A stretch of 64,000 nt of DNA, from positions 1 through 64,000 of the forward strand of contig JAFSLP010000109.1 in NCBI GenBank assembly GCA_017448345.1, read 5' to 3'. The stretch is from Paludibacteraceae bacterium. Its GTDB lineage: Bacteria > Bacteroidota > Bacteroidia > Bacteroidales > Paludibacteraceae. The notes beneath the pieces are model-generated. The model was not told the DNA's origin, did not search any database, and saw only the letters and a list, made by a program, of their open reading frames with translations. Position numbers and translations under genes: made by a program. Of the stretch, positions 35,897 through 44,668 are shown piece after piece; within the stretch, counting starts at the first letter, position 1, and each line of letters begins with the position of its first letter.

Positions 35897-36184
35897 TTAT
35901 TCTCTTGGGTAGGGCACACCGTACAGACACTTCACCGGCTCTTCCGCCACCACGGGAGGACCGTATTTGACAGGCGTCGGTTCCGGCACACTGTCCATCG
36001 GCTCTTCCTGCAAGTCGGACGGGATACCGTATTTCTCCTCTATCACCTCTAATCGGGGAGGGCCGTATTTCTTGGCGGGAGGGTCATCTTGCGACACCGC
36101 CTGCTTCGTGCTATGGCAACCTGCAAGCGAGAGGCTGAGTGCCCCAAGCATCACATTCATCCTGTTTAAAAACTTCTTTCTCAT
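35897..36184 (-). CDS. small YGxP-repeat lipoprotein, likely radical SAM partner
   Basis: 95 aa. A lipoprotein signal ends at Cys23 (LSLAGC). The mature peptide of 73 residues is acidic and Pro-rich with four tetrapeptide-like motifs: KYGPP, KYGIP, KYGPP and LYGVP, the last preceded by Cys (KCLYGVP). The coding frame stops 3 bp before the radical SAM gene, so translation is coupled. Repeated Tyr-Gly-x-Pro sites suit repeated modification. Longer family members in other Bacteroidales carry a domain after the YGxP motif; this one ends there. Confidence 0.85.
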   Translation of the reverse strand: MRKKFLNRMNVMLGALSLSLAGCHSTKQAVSQDDPPAKKYGPPRLEVIEEKYGIPSDLQEEPMDSVPEPTPVKYGPPVVAEEPVKCLYGVPYPRE

Positions 36185-36207
36185 ACATTATTCTTTCAAA
36201 TTCGCTG

Positions 36208-36239
36208 CAAAAGTACAAAAAAAAAATGAATTACGCAAG
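36208..36239 (-). promoter_or_regulatory. promoter of the lipoprotein/radical SAM unit
   Basis: Minus-strand CTTG (36236-36239), 20-bp spacer beginning CGTAATTCA, TACTTTTG (36208-36215). Genes from 36184 to 30592 follow with short gaps and no further clear promoter. Confidence 0.78.
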
Positions 36240-36270
36240 CGCGCGTGTATTTTTTTTAGGAATAGTTCCG

Positions 36271-36705
36271 TTATGCGTGGTTTTGTGACCTCAGCTCGCG
36301 GACTATCATCAGCGCCTCCTCGCGTACGTCCGCCGGCAGGGCGATATTGCGTAACTGCAGGGAACGGCACCACCCGGGCACATCGCTCTCTTGCAGCGAG
36401 GAGAACACAGCCCTGACTGCCTCTTCCTGTTCGTCGGTATAGTTCTCCGGACTGATGCCGGCAAGGCTGTCTAACTCTTCATCATCGTAATACTCCGGCA
36501 CTGGAGACGTCTGCAATAATGTCTCACGCTCGCATACCAAGTGCTCGCCGCAGCATCCCTCCGGACGCACATACGGCTTCTGCGCACTCGCTCCTTCGCC
36601 CGTTTTGTCCGATGAAACCGGCTGTTTCCGGCGCTCGTGGATTTCTGTTGCCACAAGCACCAAGACTCCTAAAAGTATAAATAGCAGCAGAGGTATCATC
36701 GTCAC
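36271..36705 (-). CDS. hypothetical single-pass membrane protein
   Basis: 144 aa. Residues 4-21 form one membrane segment, then a linker, a Cys-rich spot (GCCGEHLVC) and an acidic soluble tail with helical character. Its start overlaps the parE stop by 4 bp (ATGA), so the two are translated together. No family was recognised; the association with topoisomerase IV is positional only. Confidence 0.7.
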   Translation of the reverse strand: MTMIPLLLFILLGVLVLVATEIHERRKQPVSSDKTGEGASAQKPYVRPEGCCGEHLVCERETLLQTSPVPEYYDDEELDSLAGISPENYTDEQEEAVRAVFSSLQESDVPGWCRSLQLRNIALPADVREEALMIVRELRSQNHA

Positions 36706-38714
36706 TCCTCCTCGAATTCATCGACCCGGTCTTCCTCAACCACAAGGTTGTCGATGATGAACTGCTGCCGTTCGGTGGTGTTCTTGCCCATATAATAAGC
36801 AAGCAGCTCGTTCACCGCGTCCTCCTTGCGCAGCGTCACTTGGTCCAGACGGATTCCCGCACCTATAAAACCCTTGAATTCATCGGGAGAAATCTCCCCC
36901 AAACCCTTGAACCGGGTTATCTCCGGAGTCTTGATTTTGGCGATGGCTTTCTGCCTCTCTTCCTCGGAATAGCAATAGACCGTCTGGTTCTTGTCCTTCA
37001 CACGGAAGAGCGGCGTCTGCAGGATATACACGTGTCCCTTTTTCACCAAGTCCGGGAAGAACTGTAGGAAGAAAGTCAGCATCAGCAGACGGATATGCAT
37101 GCCATCGACATCGGCATCGGTAGCGATGATGACTTTGTTGTACCGCAGCTCGTCCAGACCGTCCTCTATGTTCAGCGCCGATTGCAGGCAGTTGAACTCC
37201 TCGTTCTCATACACCACGGATTTGCTCAATCCGTACGAATTCAACGGCTTTCCCCGCAGCGAGAACACCGCCTGTGTCCGTACGTCGCGGCTCTTGGTGA
37301 TGGAACCCGATGCAGACAGACCCTCCGTGATGAAAATACAGCTCTCCAGACGCAAGTCGTCATCTGCGTCTTTTGCCGATTTCACCGGCTTCGGGTCGTT
37401 CAGATGAATCTGGCAGTCGCGCAGTTTGGGGTTGTTCACAAGGTTCTTCTTCGCCCTCTCGCGAGCCGCTTTCGTCACACCCGCTATCGCCTTGCGCTCT
37501 TTCTCGCTGTCCTGTATCTTCTGCAGCATGACCTCCGTAATCTCCGGGTGCTTGTGCAGATAGTTGTCCAGCTGCTGTTTGACGAAGTCGTTGACGAACT
37601 TGTTCACGCTCACGCCCCCTGTAGGGCTCATGTCTTTCGAACCGAGTTTGACTTTCGTCTGGCTCTCGAAGACAGGCTCCTCCACGTTGATGGCTATCGC
37701 GCCCACTACGCCGTTCCGGATGTCCGCCAACTCTTGGTTCTTGTTGAAGAACTCTTTGATAGTCCGTCCGATGGCTTCGCGGTAAGCCGTCTGGTGCGTG
37801 CCGCCTTGGATGGTGTGCTGCCCGTTGACAAACGAGTAGTACTCGTCGCCGTTCTGGTCGGTGTGCGTCAGCGCTATCTCGATGTCTTCGCCCACTATAT
37901 GGATAATCGGGTATAGCGGATTGACCGTCATGTTCTCCGTCAGCAGGTCCAGCAGACCGTTCTTTGACACGAATTTCTTGCCGTTATAGACCAGCGTCAG
38001 CCCGGTGTTCAGGTACGCATAGTTACGCAGCAGTTCCTCGATATAGTCATCGCGGAAATGGTAGTTTTCAAAGAGACCTTTGCTGTCGTCCGGCACAAAC
38101 TCAATGATTGTGCCGCGTTTCTCCGGTCCGTCGTAGTCGAGGATACCCGTGTCGCTCAGCAGTTTGCCTTGACTGAACTCCGCCTTGCGCCGCTTGCCCT
38201 CGCGGAATGACTCCACCGCAAAATAGGAGGACAGCGCATTCACGGCTTTCGTGCCCACGCCGTTCAGACCCACGGATTTCTTGAATGCCTTGCTGTCGTA
38301 CTTGCCGCCGGTGTTCAGCATGCTCACCACATCTACCAATTTGCCCAGAGGGATGCCTCGTCCGTAGTCCCGGACACGCACCATCTGAACAAGCCTTTCT
38401 TCATTCGAATCTTGGCTTTCGACATTCGACGTTTTGCTTTCGACTCTTGACTTTTGACTTTCGACTCTTGACTTTTGACTTTCACTTATCTCCACCTCTA
38501 TCACTTTCCCTTCGCCCATGCGGTATTCGTCGATGGAGTTGTCGATACTCTCTTTGATGAGCACATAGATACCGTCATCCGAATGACTGCCGTCGCCTAA
38601 CTTGCCGATATACATACCCGGTCGCCGCCGGATATGCTCCATGTCATCGAGATGAATGATGTTTTCGTCGCCGTACTCCACGGCGGATGGATTTATTTCG
38701 TATTCTTCTGCCAT
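36702..38714 (-). CDS. parE: DNA topoisomerase IV subunit B
   Basis: 670 aa, slightly long. It is the ATPase subunit that drives decatenation with ParC. The GHKL site is indicated by [16 protein letters not shown] and [14 protein letters not shown]; the TOPRIM by ITEGLSASG and [12 protein letters not shown]; the C terminus by [18 protein letters not shown]. Residues about 77-104 are an unusual Ser/Glu/Lys/Arg-rich stretch ([14 protein letters not shown] and on) encoded by 21-bp tandem repeats (38404-38484), inserted between two strands of the ATPase domain. Likely cotranscribed with the aldo/keto reductase upstream and the small membrane protein downstream. Confidence 0.95.
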   Translation of the reverse strand: MAEEYEINPSAVEYGDENIIHLDDMEHIRRRPGMYIGKLGDGSHSDDGIYVLIKESIDNSIDEYRMGEGKVIEVEISESQKSRVESQKSRVESKTSNVESQDSNEERLVQMVRVRDYGRGIPLGKLVDVVSMLNTGGKYDSKAFKKSVGLNGVGTKAVNALSSYFAVESFREGKRRKAEFSQGKLLSDTGILDYDGPEKRGTIIEFVPDDSKGLFENYHFRDDYIEELLRNYAYLNTGLTLVYNGKKFVSKNGLLDLLTENMTVNPLYPIIHIVGEDIEIALTHTDQNGDEYYSFVNGQHTIQGGTHQTAYREAIGRTIKEFFNKNQELADIRNGVVGAIAINVEEPVFESQTKVKLGSKDMSPTGGVSVNKFVNDFVKQQLDNYLHKHPEITEVMLQKIQDSEKERKAIAGVTKAARERAKKNLVNNPKLRDCQIHLNDPKPVKSAKDADDDLRLESCIFITEGLSASGSITKSRDVRTQAVFSLRGKPLNSYGLSKSVVYENEEFNCLQSALNIEDGLDELRYNKVIIATDADVDGMHIRLLMLTFFLQFFPDLVKKGHVYILQTPLFRVKDKNQTVYCYSEEERQKAIAKIKTPEITRFKGLGEISPDEFKGFIGAGIRLDQVTLRKEDAVNELLAYYMGKNTTERQQFIIDNLVVEEDRVDEFEEE
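38404..38484 (-). repeat. in-frame AGTCGAAAGTC-family repeat in parE
   Basis: Two exact 21-bp units and diverged copies encode ESQKSRV repeats. Related arrays occur inside the glycosyltransferase gene at 51400-51430 and in the intergenic tract at 55549-55573. Confidence 0.85.
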
Positions 38715-38763
38715 ATCTCTTTAAACTCTCAACTTTCCTCTCCCTCCTGTTTGGCGGCTAAAA

Positions 38764-38806
38764 GCGCGTTATTACCGCGTGATTAGCGCGTTATTAGCGC
38801 GTTATT
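38764..38806. repeat. TTAGCGCGTTA tandem repeat
   Basis: Three to four copies of an 11-bp TTAGCGCGTTA-like unit lie in the gap between the aldo/keto reductase and parE; the reductase stop codon is inside the last copy. Confidence 0.7.
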
Positions 38807-39758
38807 TCAGGTACGTTGCTATATTGTTGCTTAGCTGCTCCACGCTGCTGGCACCCACCAACACGGATGTCACGCCTTGCTCCAATATCCAGTTCAGCGC
38901 CTCCTGCGCGATGGTGCGTCCGTGCGCCTGACCCTGTGCCTGCAGTTCGTGCAGGTATTTCAGCAGTTTCTCCGTACGCGCCCACGGGTGCAGGAAATGG
39001 TCTTTCGCCATCCGGCTGTCAGCGGGAATACCGTCCAAGTAACGGTCGGTCAGCAGACCCTGTGCCAGCGGAGAATAGGCGATGAAACCGATGTTTTCCT
39101 GCTTGCAGAAGTCCAATATACCCTCCTCTATGGGCTGCCTGTGCAGCATGTTCAGCCGTCCTTGGTATATCAGCAGCGGCACATCCCGTTCGCGCAGATA
39201 CGCCGCTGCCTGCTTCAACGGCTCCAACGGCCAGTTGGAGATACCCACATACAGTGCTTTCCCCTGACGCACGATATCCACCAAGGCTTGAAGCGTCTCT
39301 TCTATCGGTGTCTCCGGGTCAAAACGGTGCGAATAGAACAAATCCACATACTCTAATCGCATCCGCCTCAACGACTGGTCCAGACTCGCCATCAGGTATT
39401 TGCGGCTGCCCCAGTTGCCGTAAGGACCGTCCCACATGTCATATCCTGCCTTCGTGGAGATGAACAGCTCGTCCCGGTACGGCGCAAAGTCCTGCTCCAT
39501 CAGCCTGCCCATCGTCTCCTCGGCACTGCCGTAGGGAGGACCGTAGTTGTTCGCCAAGTCGAAATGCGTAATACCGTGGTCAAAGGCATAATGCGTGATG
39601 GCACGGCTCCGTTCATAGGGGTCCACGCCGCCGAAGTTATGCCAGAAACCCAGACTGACTTTCGGCAGCAGCACACCGCTCTTGCCGCAGCGGTTGTACA
39701 GGTCTGCCGCGTGGGCGTAGCGGTCATCCGCCGCTCTGTATGTTCCGTTTGTATCCAT
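38802..39758 (-). CDS. aldo/keto reductase
   Basis: 318 aa from the ATG at 39758; the upstream extension to 39824 covers the promoter. It is an NADPH-dependent (beta/alpha)8 reductase with catalytic Tyr in DLANNYGPPYGSAEE, Lys in FISTKAGYD and His in LFYSHRFDP. The sequence is closest to the YghZ/L-glyceraldehyde-3-phosphate reductase type (Kv-beta-like), but the substrate is not certain. No signal peptide. Confidence 0.93.
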   Translation of the reverse strand: MDTNGTYRAADDRYAHAADLYNRCGKSGVLLPKVSLGFWHNFGGVDPYERSRAITHYAFDHGITHFDLANNYGPPYGSAEETMGRLMEQDFAPYRDELFISTKAGYDMWDGPYGNWGSRKYLMASLDQSLRRMRLEYVDLFYSHRFDPETPIEETLQALVDIVRQGKALYVGISNWPLEPLKQAAAYLRERDVPLLIYQGRLNMLHRQPIEEGILDFCKQENIGFIAYSPLAQGLLTDRYLDGIPADSRMAKDHFLHPWARTEKLLKYLHELQAQGQAHGRTIAQEALNWILEQGVTSVLVGASSVEQLSNNIATYLK

Positions 39759-39780
39759 AGCAGAAAAACTTTTGCGACTG

Positions 39781-39812
39781 CAAAAGTACAAAAAAAAAAT
39801 GACATGTGCAAG
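39781..39812 (-). promoter_or_regulatory. promoter of the aldo/keto reductase, parE and small membrane protein
   Basis: Minus-strand CTTG (39809-39812), 20-bp spacer beginning CACATGTCA, TACTTTTG (39781-39788), 22 bp before the ATG. Confidence 0.78.
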
Positions 39813-39883
39813 AGGACACGTCATTTATAATGTTTTTTGTATCTTTTTTGCAGTATTTCCGTGCCGCGCCGGATAGCCCGGAC

Positions 39884-40369
39884 TTACTGCCGCCGGAGCA
39901 CAAAATCTGCTGTCGCGAAACCGTCATAAGGTATCTTTTTGCCTTCTTTATATACCTCGTTATACGTAAAGGGGACAAAGAGAACCTGCTCTTGATACAC
40001 GCCACCGGAATCGGTAGCCACCACCGTCACTTCCGCCGGCACTTCCCGTCCGCGATACCGGATGATAGTGTACATGCCTGCACTGTCGGTAAGTGCATAG
40101 TTATAGAACAGGATGTCTTTCTCTTTCTCGCCCCGCACACCGAATACCGCCACATGGATGCCGGACAGCGCCTCGCCCGCTTCGTTCTCCACATGCCCTC
40201 TGATGACCAGACGCGGAGAACCGCTCGAATACTCACCCCCCTCATAGGGGTAATCCACTCCGCCGCCCTCTGGTATGACTGCTATTCTCTTTTCACATCC
40301 GATGAAACCGGACAAAACGGCTATTTGAACAAGCATGACCACCATGCGTGCTATTCTTCTTCTGATCAT
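39884..40369 (-). CDS. lipoprotein with carboxypeptidase-regulatory-like domain
   Basis: 161 aa. A lipoprotein signal ends at Cys25 (SGFIGC). After an acidic Gly/Tyr linker, residues about 55-160 look like a beta-sandwich regulatory domain (LVIRGHVENEAGEALSGIHVAVFG, SAGMYTIIRY), similar to the C-terminal part of radical-SAM-associated lipoproteins in Bacteroidales. Its start overlaps the stop of the preceding gene by 4 bp, and it is the last gene of a three-gene unit. Confidence 0.78.
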   Translation of the reverse strand: MIRRRIARMVVMLVQIAVLSGFIGCEKRIAVIPEGGGVDYPYEGGEYSSGSPRLVIRGHVENEAGEALSGIHVAVFGVRGEKEKDILFYNYALTDSAGMYTIIRYRGREVPAEVTVVATDSGGVYQEQVLFVPFTYNEVYKEGKKIPYDGFATADFVLRRQ

Positions 40370-40881
40370 GGCAATTTGAATATTTTAGATGTTGTTACTC
40401 CTGATTTGGTATTCAGCCGGATGATATAGCTTCCCGCCGGCAGACCGTCCGGGTCTATCCGGTTGGTGATAAAACGTCCGTTGAAATCGGACACAACGAG
40501 GTCTGTCACGCGCAGGAACCCGATGAAATTGGTGTCCCAGTAGCCGATACGTATGATATAATCGCCTGCGCGCGTGATAGGACATGTGAGGGAACCGAAA
40601 CTGCGGTCATAGAAGTAGTCCTCGCCCTGCCGCTCGCTCTGCGTCTCATGGATGACCACAGAGGAAACAGCTCCTTCCTGTGTCTCTATATACAGGGTGT
40701 TGCCCGTGAGGGATGCACGGAACTGGTTCGGGTCGGTCGGGTCAGGGGTGCTGCCTATGGGACCGTCCATCGGCGCATACTGAAACATCGTCATCTGCAA
40801 CGGTATCTCTATCGTGTTATCTGCTGCCCTGCATGGCAGAAGACCTGCTAAAAGTACTATGACTGACACTATCCTGCGCAT
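40366..40881 (-). CDS. secreted beta-rich protein (DUF3244-like)
   Basis: 171 aa. A signal peptide is cleaved around PCRA. The rest is beta-rich and ends in PAGSYIIRLNTKSGVTTSKIFKL, which resembles the end of DUF3244 domains and of secretion-tail domains in Bacteroidetes. It starts 1 bp past the stop of the regulator gene and overlaps the next lipoprotein gene by 4 bp, so the three are translated together. Periplasmic or surface location is expected. Confidence 0.72.
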   Translation of the reverse strand: MRRIVSVIVLLAGLLPCRAADNTIEIPLQMTMFQYAPMDGPIGSTPDPTDPNQFRASLTGNTLYIETQEGAVSSVVIHETQSERQGEDYFYDRSFGSLTCPITRAGDYIIRIGYWDTNFIGFLRVTDLVVSDFNGRFITNRIDPDGLPAGSYIIRLNTKSGVTTSKIFKLP

Positions 40882-42096
40882 TTATGGCTCTTCCGCTATC
40901 TCTCTCAGTGTGTGCTGCAAATCCTTGGTCCTGACACCCAGCCGTTTGGCTATCAGGTATTTGTCCTTCCCTATCCCGCTCTCGGCACGATAGAGCACGG
41001 CGGCTATTTCCGTATAGGACAGCCCGATGAGGACGAGCACGCAGATGCGTATCTCCCGTTCCGTCAGTCCGCGCCTGTCCAGTTTGTCGGCAATGCCCAT
41101 CAGCCGTGCATTGCAGATGGTGCAGAACTGCCGGTAGTCGTTTAGGGCAAGTTCTTCGCTCAGGCTGGCGCTCTGCCGCAAGGCTCTGCATTCACGTTCC
41201 AGCTCCGGCAGACGTCTCTTACACCGTTTAAACCACAGCACAGCCACGACTGTGGCAAACAGAGCGGACAAAGAGAGGAAAAGTATCGGTTTCATCGGCA
41301 CTTTTTGTGTTTCTAATGCCTCTTCTGCTATCAGCATGGCTTGCGTCCATTCGGGGTCACCGCTCTCCAGTCTGGTACGTACATCCGTGCGCTCCTCCGC
41401 CATCTTGCGGATGCTGTCCGCTTCGGCGGTGCTGTCGCAATGGACCAAGATATAATAGACATCGTCTATATAGCGCGGATTGTCCGTACTATTTAACACA
41501 CGCCGTGCATAACAGAGGGCGGAATCATTCTCTCCGAGAAAAGCAAAAGCCTGTGCACGGAGGATATCAAAATATACGGAATCCTTTGATTCCATCGGTA
41601 TTTTTTGTGTATAGAGAAGCACGGAGTCATACTCCCCGGCATAGAGGCAAGCCGCAGCACGCGTCTCCGCCGTCTTGGCAAAAAGGGAAGCAGCCGGACA
41701 CATATGCTCTGCCGAATCCGCCAAGAGAGTTGCCGTTTCTTTACGCCCCATGACAGCCTGCTCCCATGCCATGTTGTTCAGTGCATGGGCGATACGCAGA
41801 CTGTCGTTCATACGGAAGAACTGCTCCGCCGATTTCCGGTAATAGCGGTACGCCGTCTCGTGCCGCTCGCAGATACGGCACATCGTGGCGATATTGCTGA
41901 ACGAACGTCCCTTGTACTCATACTCGCGCGAACCGCACTGCGTGGCAGCAAGGAAACTTCTTACCGCCTCCACGGGTTCGTCCGCCTCGCGGTATTGCCT
42001 GCCCTGCTGATAGTACTCCTCCGCCGAAGGAGAAGAACAACCCGCCATGCACGCGGCTATACAGACCACCATCCCTATGAGTACAGTGTTACGCAC
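40882..42096 (-). CDS. lipoprotein-type TPR/HTH membrane regulator
   Basis: 404 aa. A lipoprotein signal ends at Cys20 (CMAGC). Residues about 24-240 are tetratricopeptide-like helices, residues 265-286 a membrane segment (ILFLSLSALFATVVAVLWF), then a charged coiled stretch and a LuxR-like helix-turn-helix (LTEREIRICVLVLIGLSYTE, near 337-360). This gives a periplasmic TPR sensor joined to a cytoplasmic DNA-binding domain in one chain. The two secreted-protein genes directly after it are likely its ligands or targets. The lipidation prediction rests on the signal sequence only. Confidence 0.82.
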   Translation of the reverse strand: MRNTVLIGMVVCIAACMAGCSSPSAEEYYQQGRQYREADEPVEAVRSFLAATQCGSREYEYKGRSFSNIATMCRICERHETAYRYYRKSAEQFFRMNDSLRIAHALNNMAWEQAVMGRKETATLLADSAEHMCPAASLFAKTAETRAAACLYAGEYDSVLLYTQKIPMESKDSVYFDILRAQAFAFLGENDSALCYARRVLNSTDNPRYIDDVYYILVHCDSTAEADSIRKMAEERTDVRTRLESGDPEWTQAMLIAEEALETQKVPMKPILFLSLSALFATVVAVLWFKRCKRRLPELERECRALRQSASLSEELALNDYRQFCTICNARLMGIADKLDRRGLTEREIRICVLVLIGLSYTEIAAVLYRAESGIGKDKYLIAKRLGVRTKDLQHTLREIAEEP

Positions 42097-42124
42097 ACAA
42101 TCTGAATTTAAACGTTTTAGGGTG

Positions 42125-42156
42125 CGAAAGTAGTGTTTTTTGCGGAAAGTACCAAA
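42125..42156 (-). promoter_or_regulatory. promoter of the TPR/HTH regulator unit
   Basis: Minus-strand TTTG (42153-42156), 20-bp spacer, TACTTTCG (42125-42132), one base off the consensus, 28 bp before the ATG. Confidence 0.6.
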
Positions 42157-42207
42157 TTTTACACTTGGGAAAATTTTGGGAAATGTTCTTTTTAGCCTTA
42201 TAGAGCG

Positions 42208-43704
42208 TCAGCACAACCCTCTCTCATGAGCCAGCTTGAGCAGATATTCCTTCGCCGGCTCGTATTCATTGGGAATAATGCCGTCAAGGATGGCATCTTT
42301 GATAGCCGCCTTCAGTTCGCCCACCGTAGAACAGGGCTCAAGGTGCAATATCTGCATAATCTCATCGCCTTTAACGGGCGGTTGGAAATTACGTATTCTG
42401 TCGCGTTCCTCCAGCTCCACCATCTTCTCCCGAACCAGCTGATAGTTCCGATGGAATCGGGCTTTTTTCTCTTCGTTACGGCTGGTGATGTCCGCATCGC
42501 AGAGCAGCATCAGGTCGTCGATGTCATCACCTGCCTCGAAGAGGAGACGGCGCACAGCGGAGTCGGTCACTGTGTCCTCTATGAGATTGATGGGGCGCAT
42601 ATGCAGGTCCACCATCTTTTTGACATACTCCATCTTCTCGTTGAGCGGCAGTTTGAGGCGTGCGAAAATCTTCGGCACCATCTTGGCGCCTATGTAGTTG
42701 TGGTTGCGGAATGTCCATCCGGCGTGCGGGTCCCATGCCTTGCTTTTCGGCTTGCCGATGTCATGCAGCAACGCCGCCCATCGGAGCCAGAGACCATTTA
42801 CCATTTTACCATTTACCATTTTACAATTTACTATTTGGTCATTTGCACGCTGCAGTACCGCTACATTATCGAGGACTTTGAGGGTGTGATAGAAGACATC
42901 TTTATGCCCCTTGCCGTCTTTCACCTCCACCCCTTTGAGGGCTGCCAATTCGGGGAAGATGAGCGGTAAAAGTCCGGTTTTATCGAGTAAAATCCACCCT
43001 TCCGAAGGACGCCTGCTGAGCATGATTTTGTTCAGTTCTTCTGCTATCCGCTCGCGTGTGATTATATGGATACGCTCGCGGTTTCGGACGATGGCATCGA
43101 ATGTCTCGCCGTCAAGGAAAAAGCCTAACTGTGTGGCAAACCGGATGGCGCGCATCATACGCAGCGGGTCGTCGCTGAAGGTGATATCCGGGTCCAACGG
43201 CGTACGGATGATACACTGCTCCAAATCCCCGATTCCATCGAACGGATCAAGCAGTTCGCCATACCTCTTCTCGTTCAAACAAACAGCCATGGCATTGATG
43301 GTAAAATCGCGCCGGTTCTGGTCCTCCTCCAAGGTACCGTCTTCCACTATCGGATTCCGGCTGTCGTGCTGATAACTCTCCCTGCGTGCGCCGACGAACT
43401 CCAGCTCCAGTTCACCGCGTTTGACCTGCGCGGTGCCGTAGGTCTTGAATACAGACAGGTGGGTGCCTCGTCCCAAACGCTTTGCCACCGCTTCCGCCAG
43501 CAGGATTCCTATTCCCGAGCGCTGATGGCTCTGTTCCGCGTTCTGACGACCCACCACCACGATATCTATGTCCGTACTCTCGCGATGAAGAAAGAGGTCC
43601 CGCACCCAGCCGCCGATGACATAACAGTCCAGCCCCAAACGGTCGGCTTCCTCACCCGCCATCTTCAGCACCGGGTTCTCTATTTTCGGATTATTTATTA
43701 CCAT
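42208..43704 (-). CDS. cca: CCA tRNA nucleotidyltransferase with HD domain
   Basis: 498 aa. It adds or repairs the CCA end of tRNA. The class II nucleotidyltransferase core is IGGWVRDLFL followed by STDIDIVVVG (the DxD pair), with RRDFTINAMAV as the RRD motif. An HD domain follows (WAALLHDIGKPKSK). Residues about 287-304 (IVNCKMVNGKMVNG) are encoded by an AAATGGTA tandem repeat (42792-42844) just before the HD domain and look inserted. Divergent from rpsP. Confidence 0.94.
   Translation of the reverse strand: MVINNPKIENPVLKMAGEEADRLGLDCYVIGGWVRDLFLHRESTDIDIVVVGRQNAEQSHQRSGIGILLAEAVAKRLGRGTHLSVFKTYGTAQVKRGELELEFVGARRESYQHDSRNPIVEDGTLEEDQNRRDFTINAMAVCLNEKRYGELLDPFDGIGDLEQCIIRTPLDPDITFSDDPLRMMRAIRFATQLGFFLDGETFDAIVRNRERIHIITRERIAEELNKIMLSRRPSEGWILLDKTGLLPLIFPELAALKGVEVKDGKGHKDVFYHTLKVLDNVAVLQRANDQIVNCKMVNGKMVNGLWLRWAALLHDIGKPKSKAWDPHAGWTFRNHNYIGAKMVPKIFARLKLPLNEKMEYVKKMVDLHMRPINLIEDTVTDSAVRRLLFEAGDDIDDLMLLCDADITSRNEEKKARFHRNYQLVREKMVELEERDRIRNFQPPVKGDEIMQILHLEPCSTVGELKAAIKDAILDGIIPNEYEPAKEYLLKLAHERGLC
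42792..42844 (-). repeat. in-frame AAATGGTA repeat in cca
   Basis: AAATGGTAAAATGGTAAA-like tandem units are translated KMVNGKMVNG. Similar CATTTACC sequence fills the gap at 27935-27958. Confidence 0.8.
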
Positions 43705-43722
43705 ATTCTGTCAAATCGGGTG

Positions 43723-43754
43723 CAAAATTACAAAAAAAAAATGGAAAGTGCAAG
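43723..43754 (-). promoter_or_regulatory. promoter of cca
   Basis: Minus-strand CTTG (43751-43754), 20-bp spacer, TAATTTTG (43723-43730). The -33 box is 5 bp from that of the rpsP promoter. Confidence 0.78.
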
Positions 43755-43759
43755 AAAAA

Positions 43760-43791
43760 TTTGTATATGTCACAAAAAAGTTGTACCTTTG
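43760..43791 (+). promoter_or_regulatory. promoter of rpsP
   Basis: TTTG (43760-43763), 20-bp spacer beginning TATATGTCA, TACCTTTG (43784-43791). The leader of about 85 nt before the ATG at 43882 is longer than for most genes here. Confidence 0.85.
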
Positions 43792-43881
43792 CACGCTTTT
43801 TCGTGTAAAAAGCACGTCATTTATTATTAACCCCGGGCAGGAACTCGCGCAGTTCAACGCCCACCAAACAACAACAAACCA

Positions 43882-44436
43882 ATGGCAACAAAAATTCGTT
43901 TGGCTCGTCATGGTCACAAAGACTATGCTTTCTACCACATCGTAGTAGCAGACAGCCGCTCGCCGCGTGACGGCAAAATCATCGAGCGTCTCGGTTCGTT
44001 CAACCCCAACACCAACCCTGCAGCAGTCATCCTCAATTTTGAGCGTGCACTCTATTGGGTAAATGTAGGCGCCCAGCCCACCGACACCGTTCGTACCATC
44101 CTTTCCAACGAAGGCGTACTGCTCTGCAAACACCTGCAAGGCGGTGTAGCCAAAGGCGCATTCAGCCAAGAAGAGGCTCAACGCCGTTTCGATGCTTGGA
44201 AGGCTCAGAAAGATGCCAAGGCAGGCAAGATCAGCCAAGCCGAGGCGGACAAGAAAGCTGCCGCTGCGAAGGCTCTTCTCGCCCAAGAGGTAGAGACCAA
44301 CAAGGCAAAAGCTGCCGCTATCGCTGAGAAACGCGCTGCAGCCGCAGCCGAACTCGCTGCTGCCGCCCAAGAGGCTGCACAGGAAGCTGCTGCCGCAGAG
44401 GCAGAGGCTAAAGGCGAAGCTGAAGCAGAGGCTTAA
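43882..44436 (+). CDS. rpsP: 30S ribosomal protein S16 with long tail
   Basis: 184 aa, about twice the length of E. coli S16. Residues 1-80 are the conserved S16 fold ([40 protein letters not shown]). The remaining 100 residues form a helical Ala/Glu/Lys-rich tail that becomes almost purely Ala/Glu. Extended S16 is known in Bacteroidetes; this tail is at the long end. It has its own promoter and a terminator. Confidence 0.96.
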   Translation: MATKIRLARHGHKDYAFYHIVVADSRSPRDGKIIERLGSFNPNTNPAAVILNFERALYWVNVGAQPTDTVRTILSNEGVLLCKHLQGGVAKGAFSQEEAQRRFDAWKAQKDAKAGKISQAEADKKAAAAKALLAQEVETNKAKAAAIAEKRAAAAAELAAAAQEAAQEAAAAEAEAKGEAEAEA

Positions 44437-44493
44437 GCCTGATCTTTTTCGGAACATCGATATATCGACATATCGAAATACCGAAGAAACAAA

Positions 44494-44524
44494 AAACCCG
44501 GGACGCAAGTTTCGGGCTTTTTTG
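44494..44524 (+). terminator. terminator of rpsP
   Basis: A stem built on CCCGGGA/TTTCGGG with outer A/T pairs, followed by a T6 run, lies about 60 bp after the stop. Confidence 0.65.
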
Positions 44525-44668
44525 TCTATCTGCCATGCACGCACAAGAACAGATATTGCATAGGTGTTGCATAGGTAACTCCTCTGATGTGTATAGGTAT
44601 TGCCTACGATATGGGTTTATAAACGGCAGATAATTAACAAGTTACAAAATCAAAACAGTACGGTTTGG

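Noticed and set aside
43711..44544. 277-codon minus-strand frame
   Set aside because: Antisense to rpsP and its promoter; the Ala/Glu tail reads as a Cys/Ser-rich artefact.
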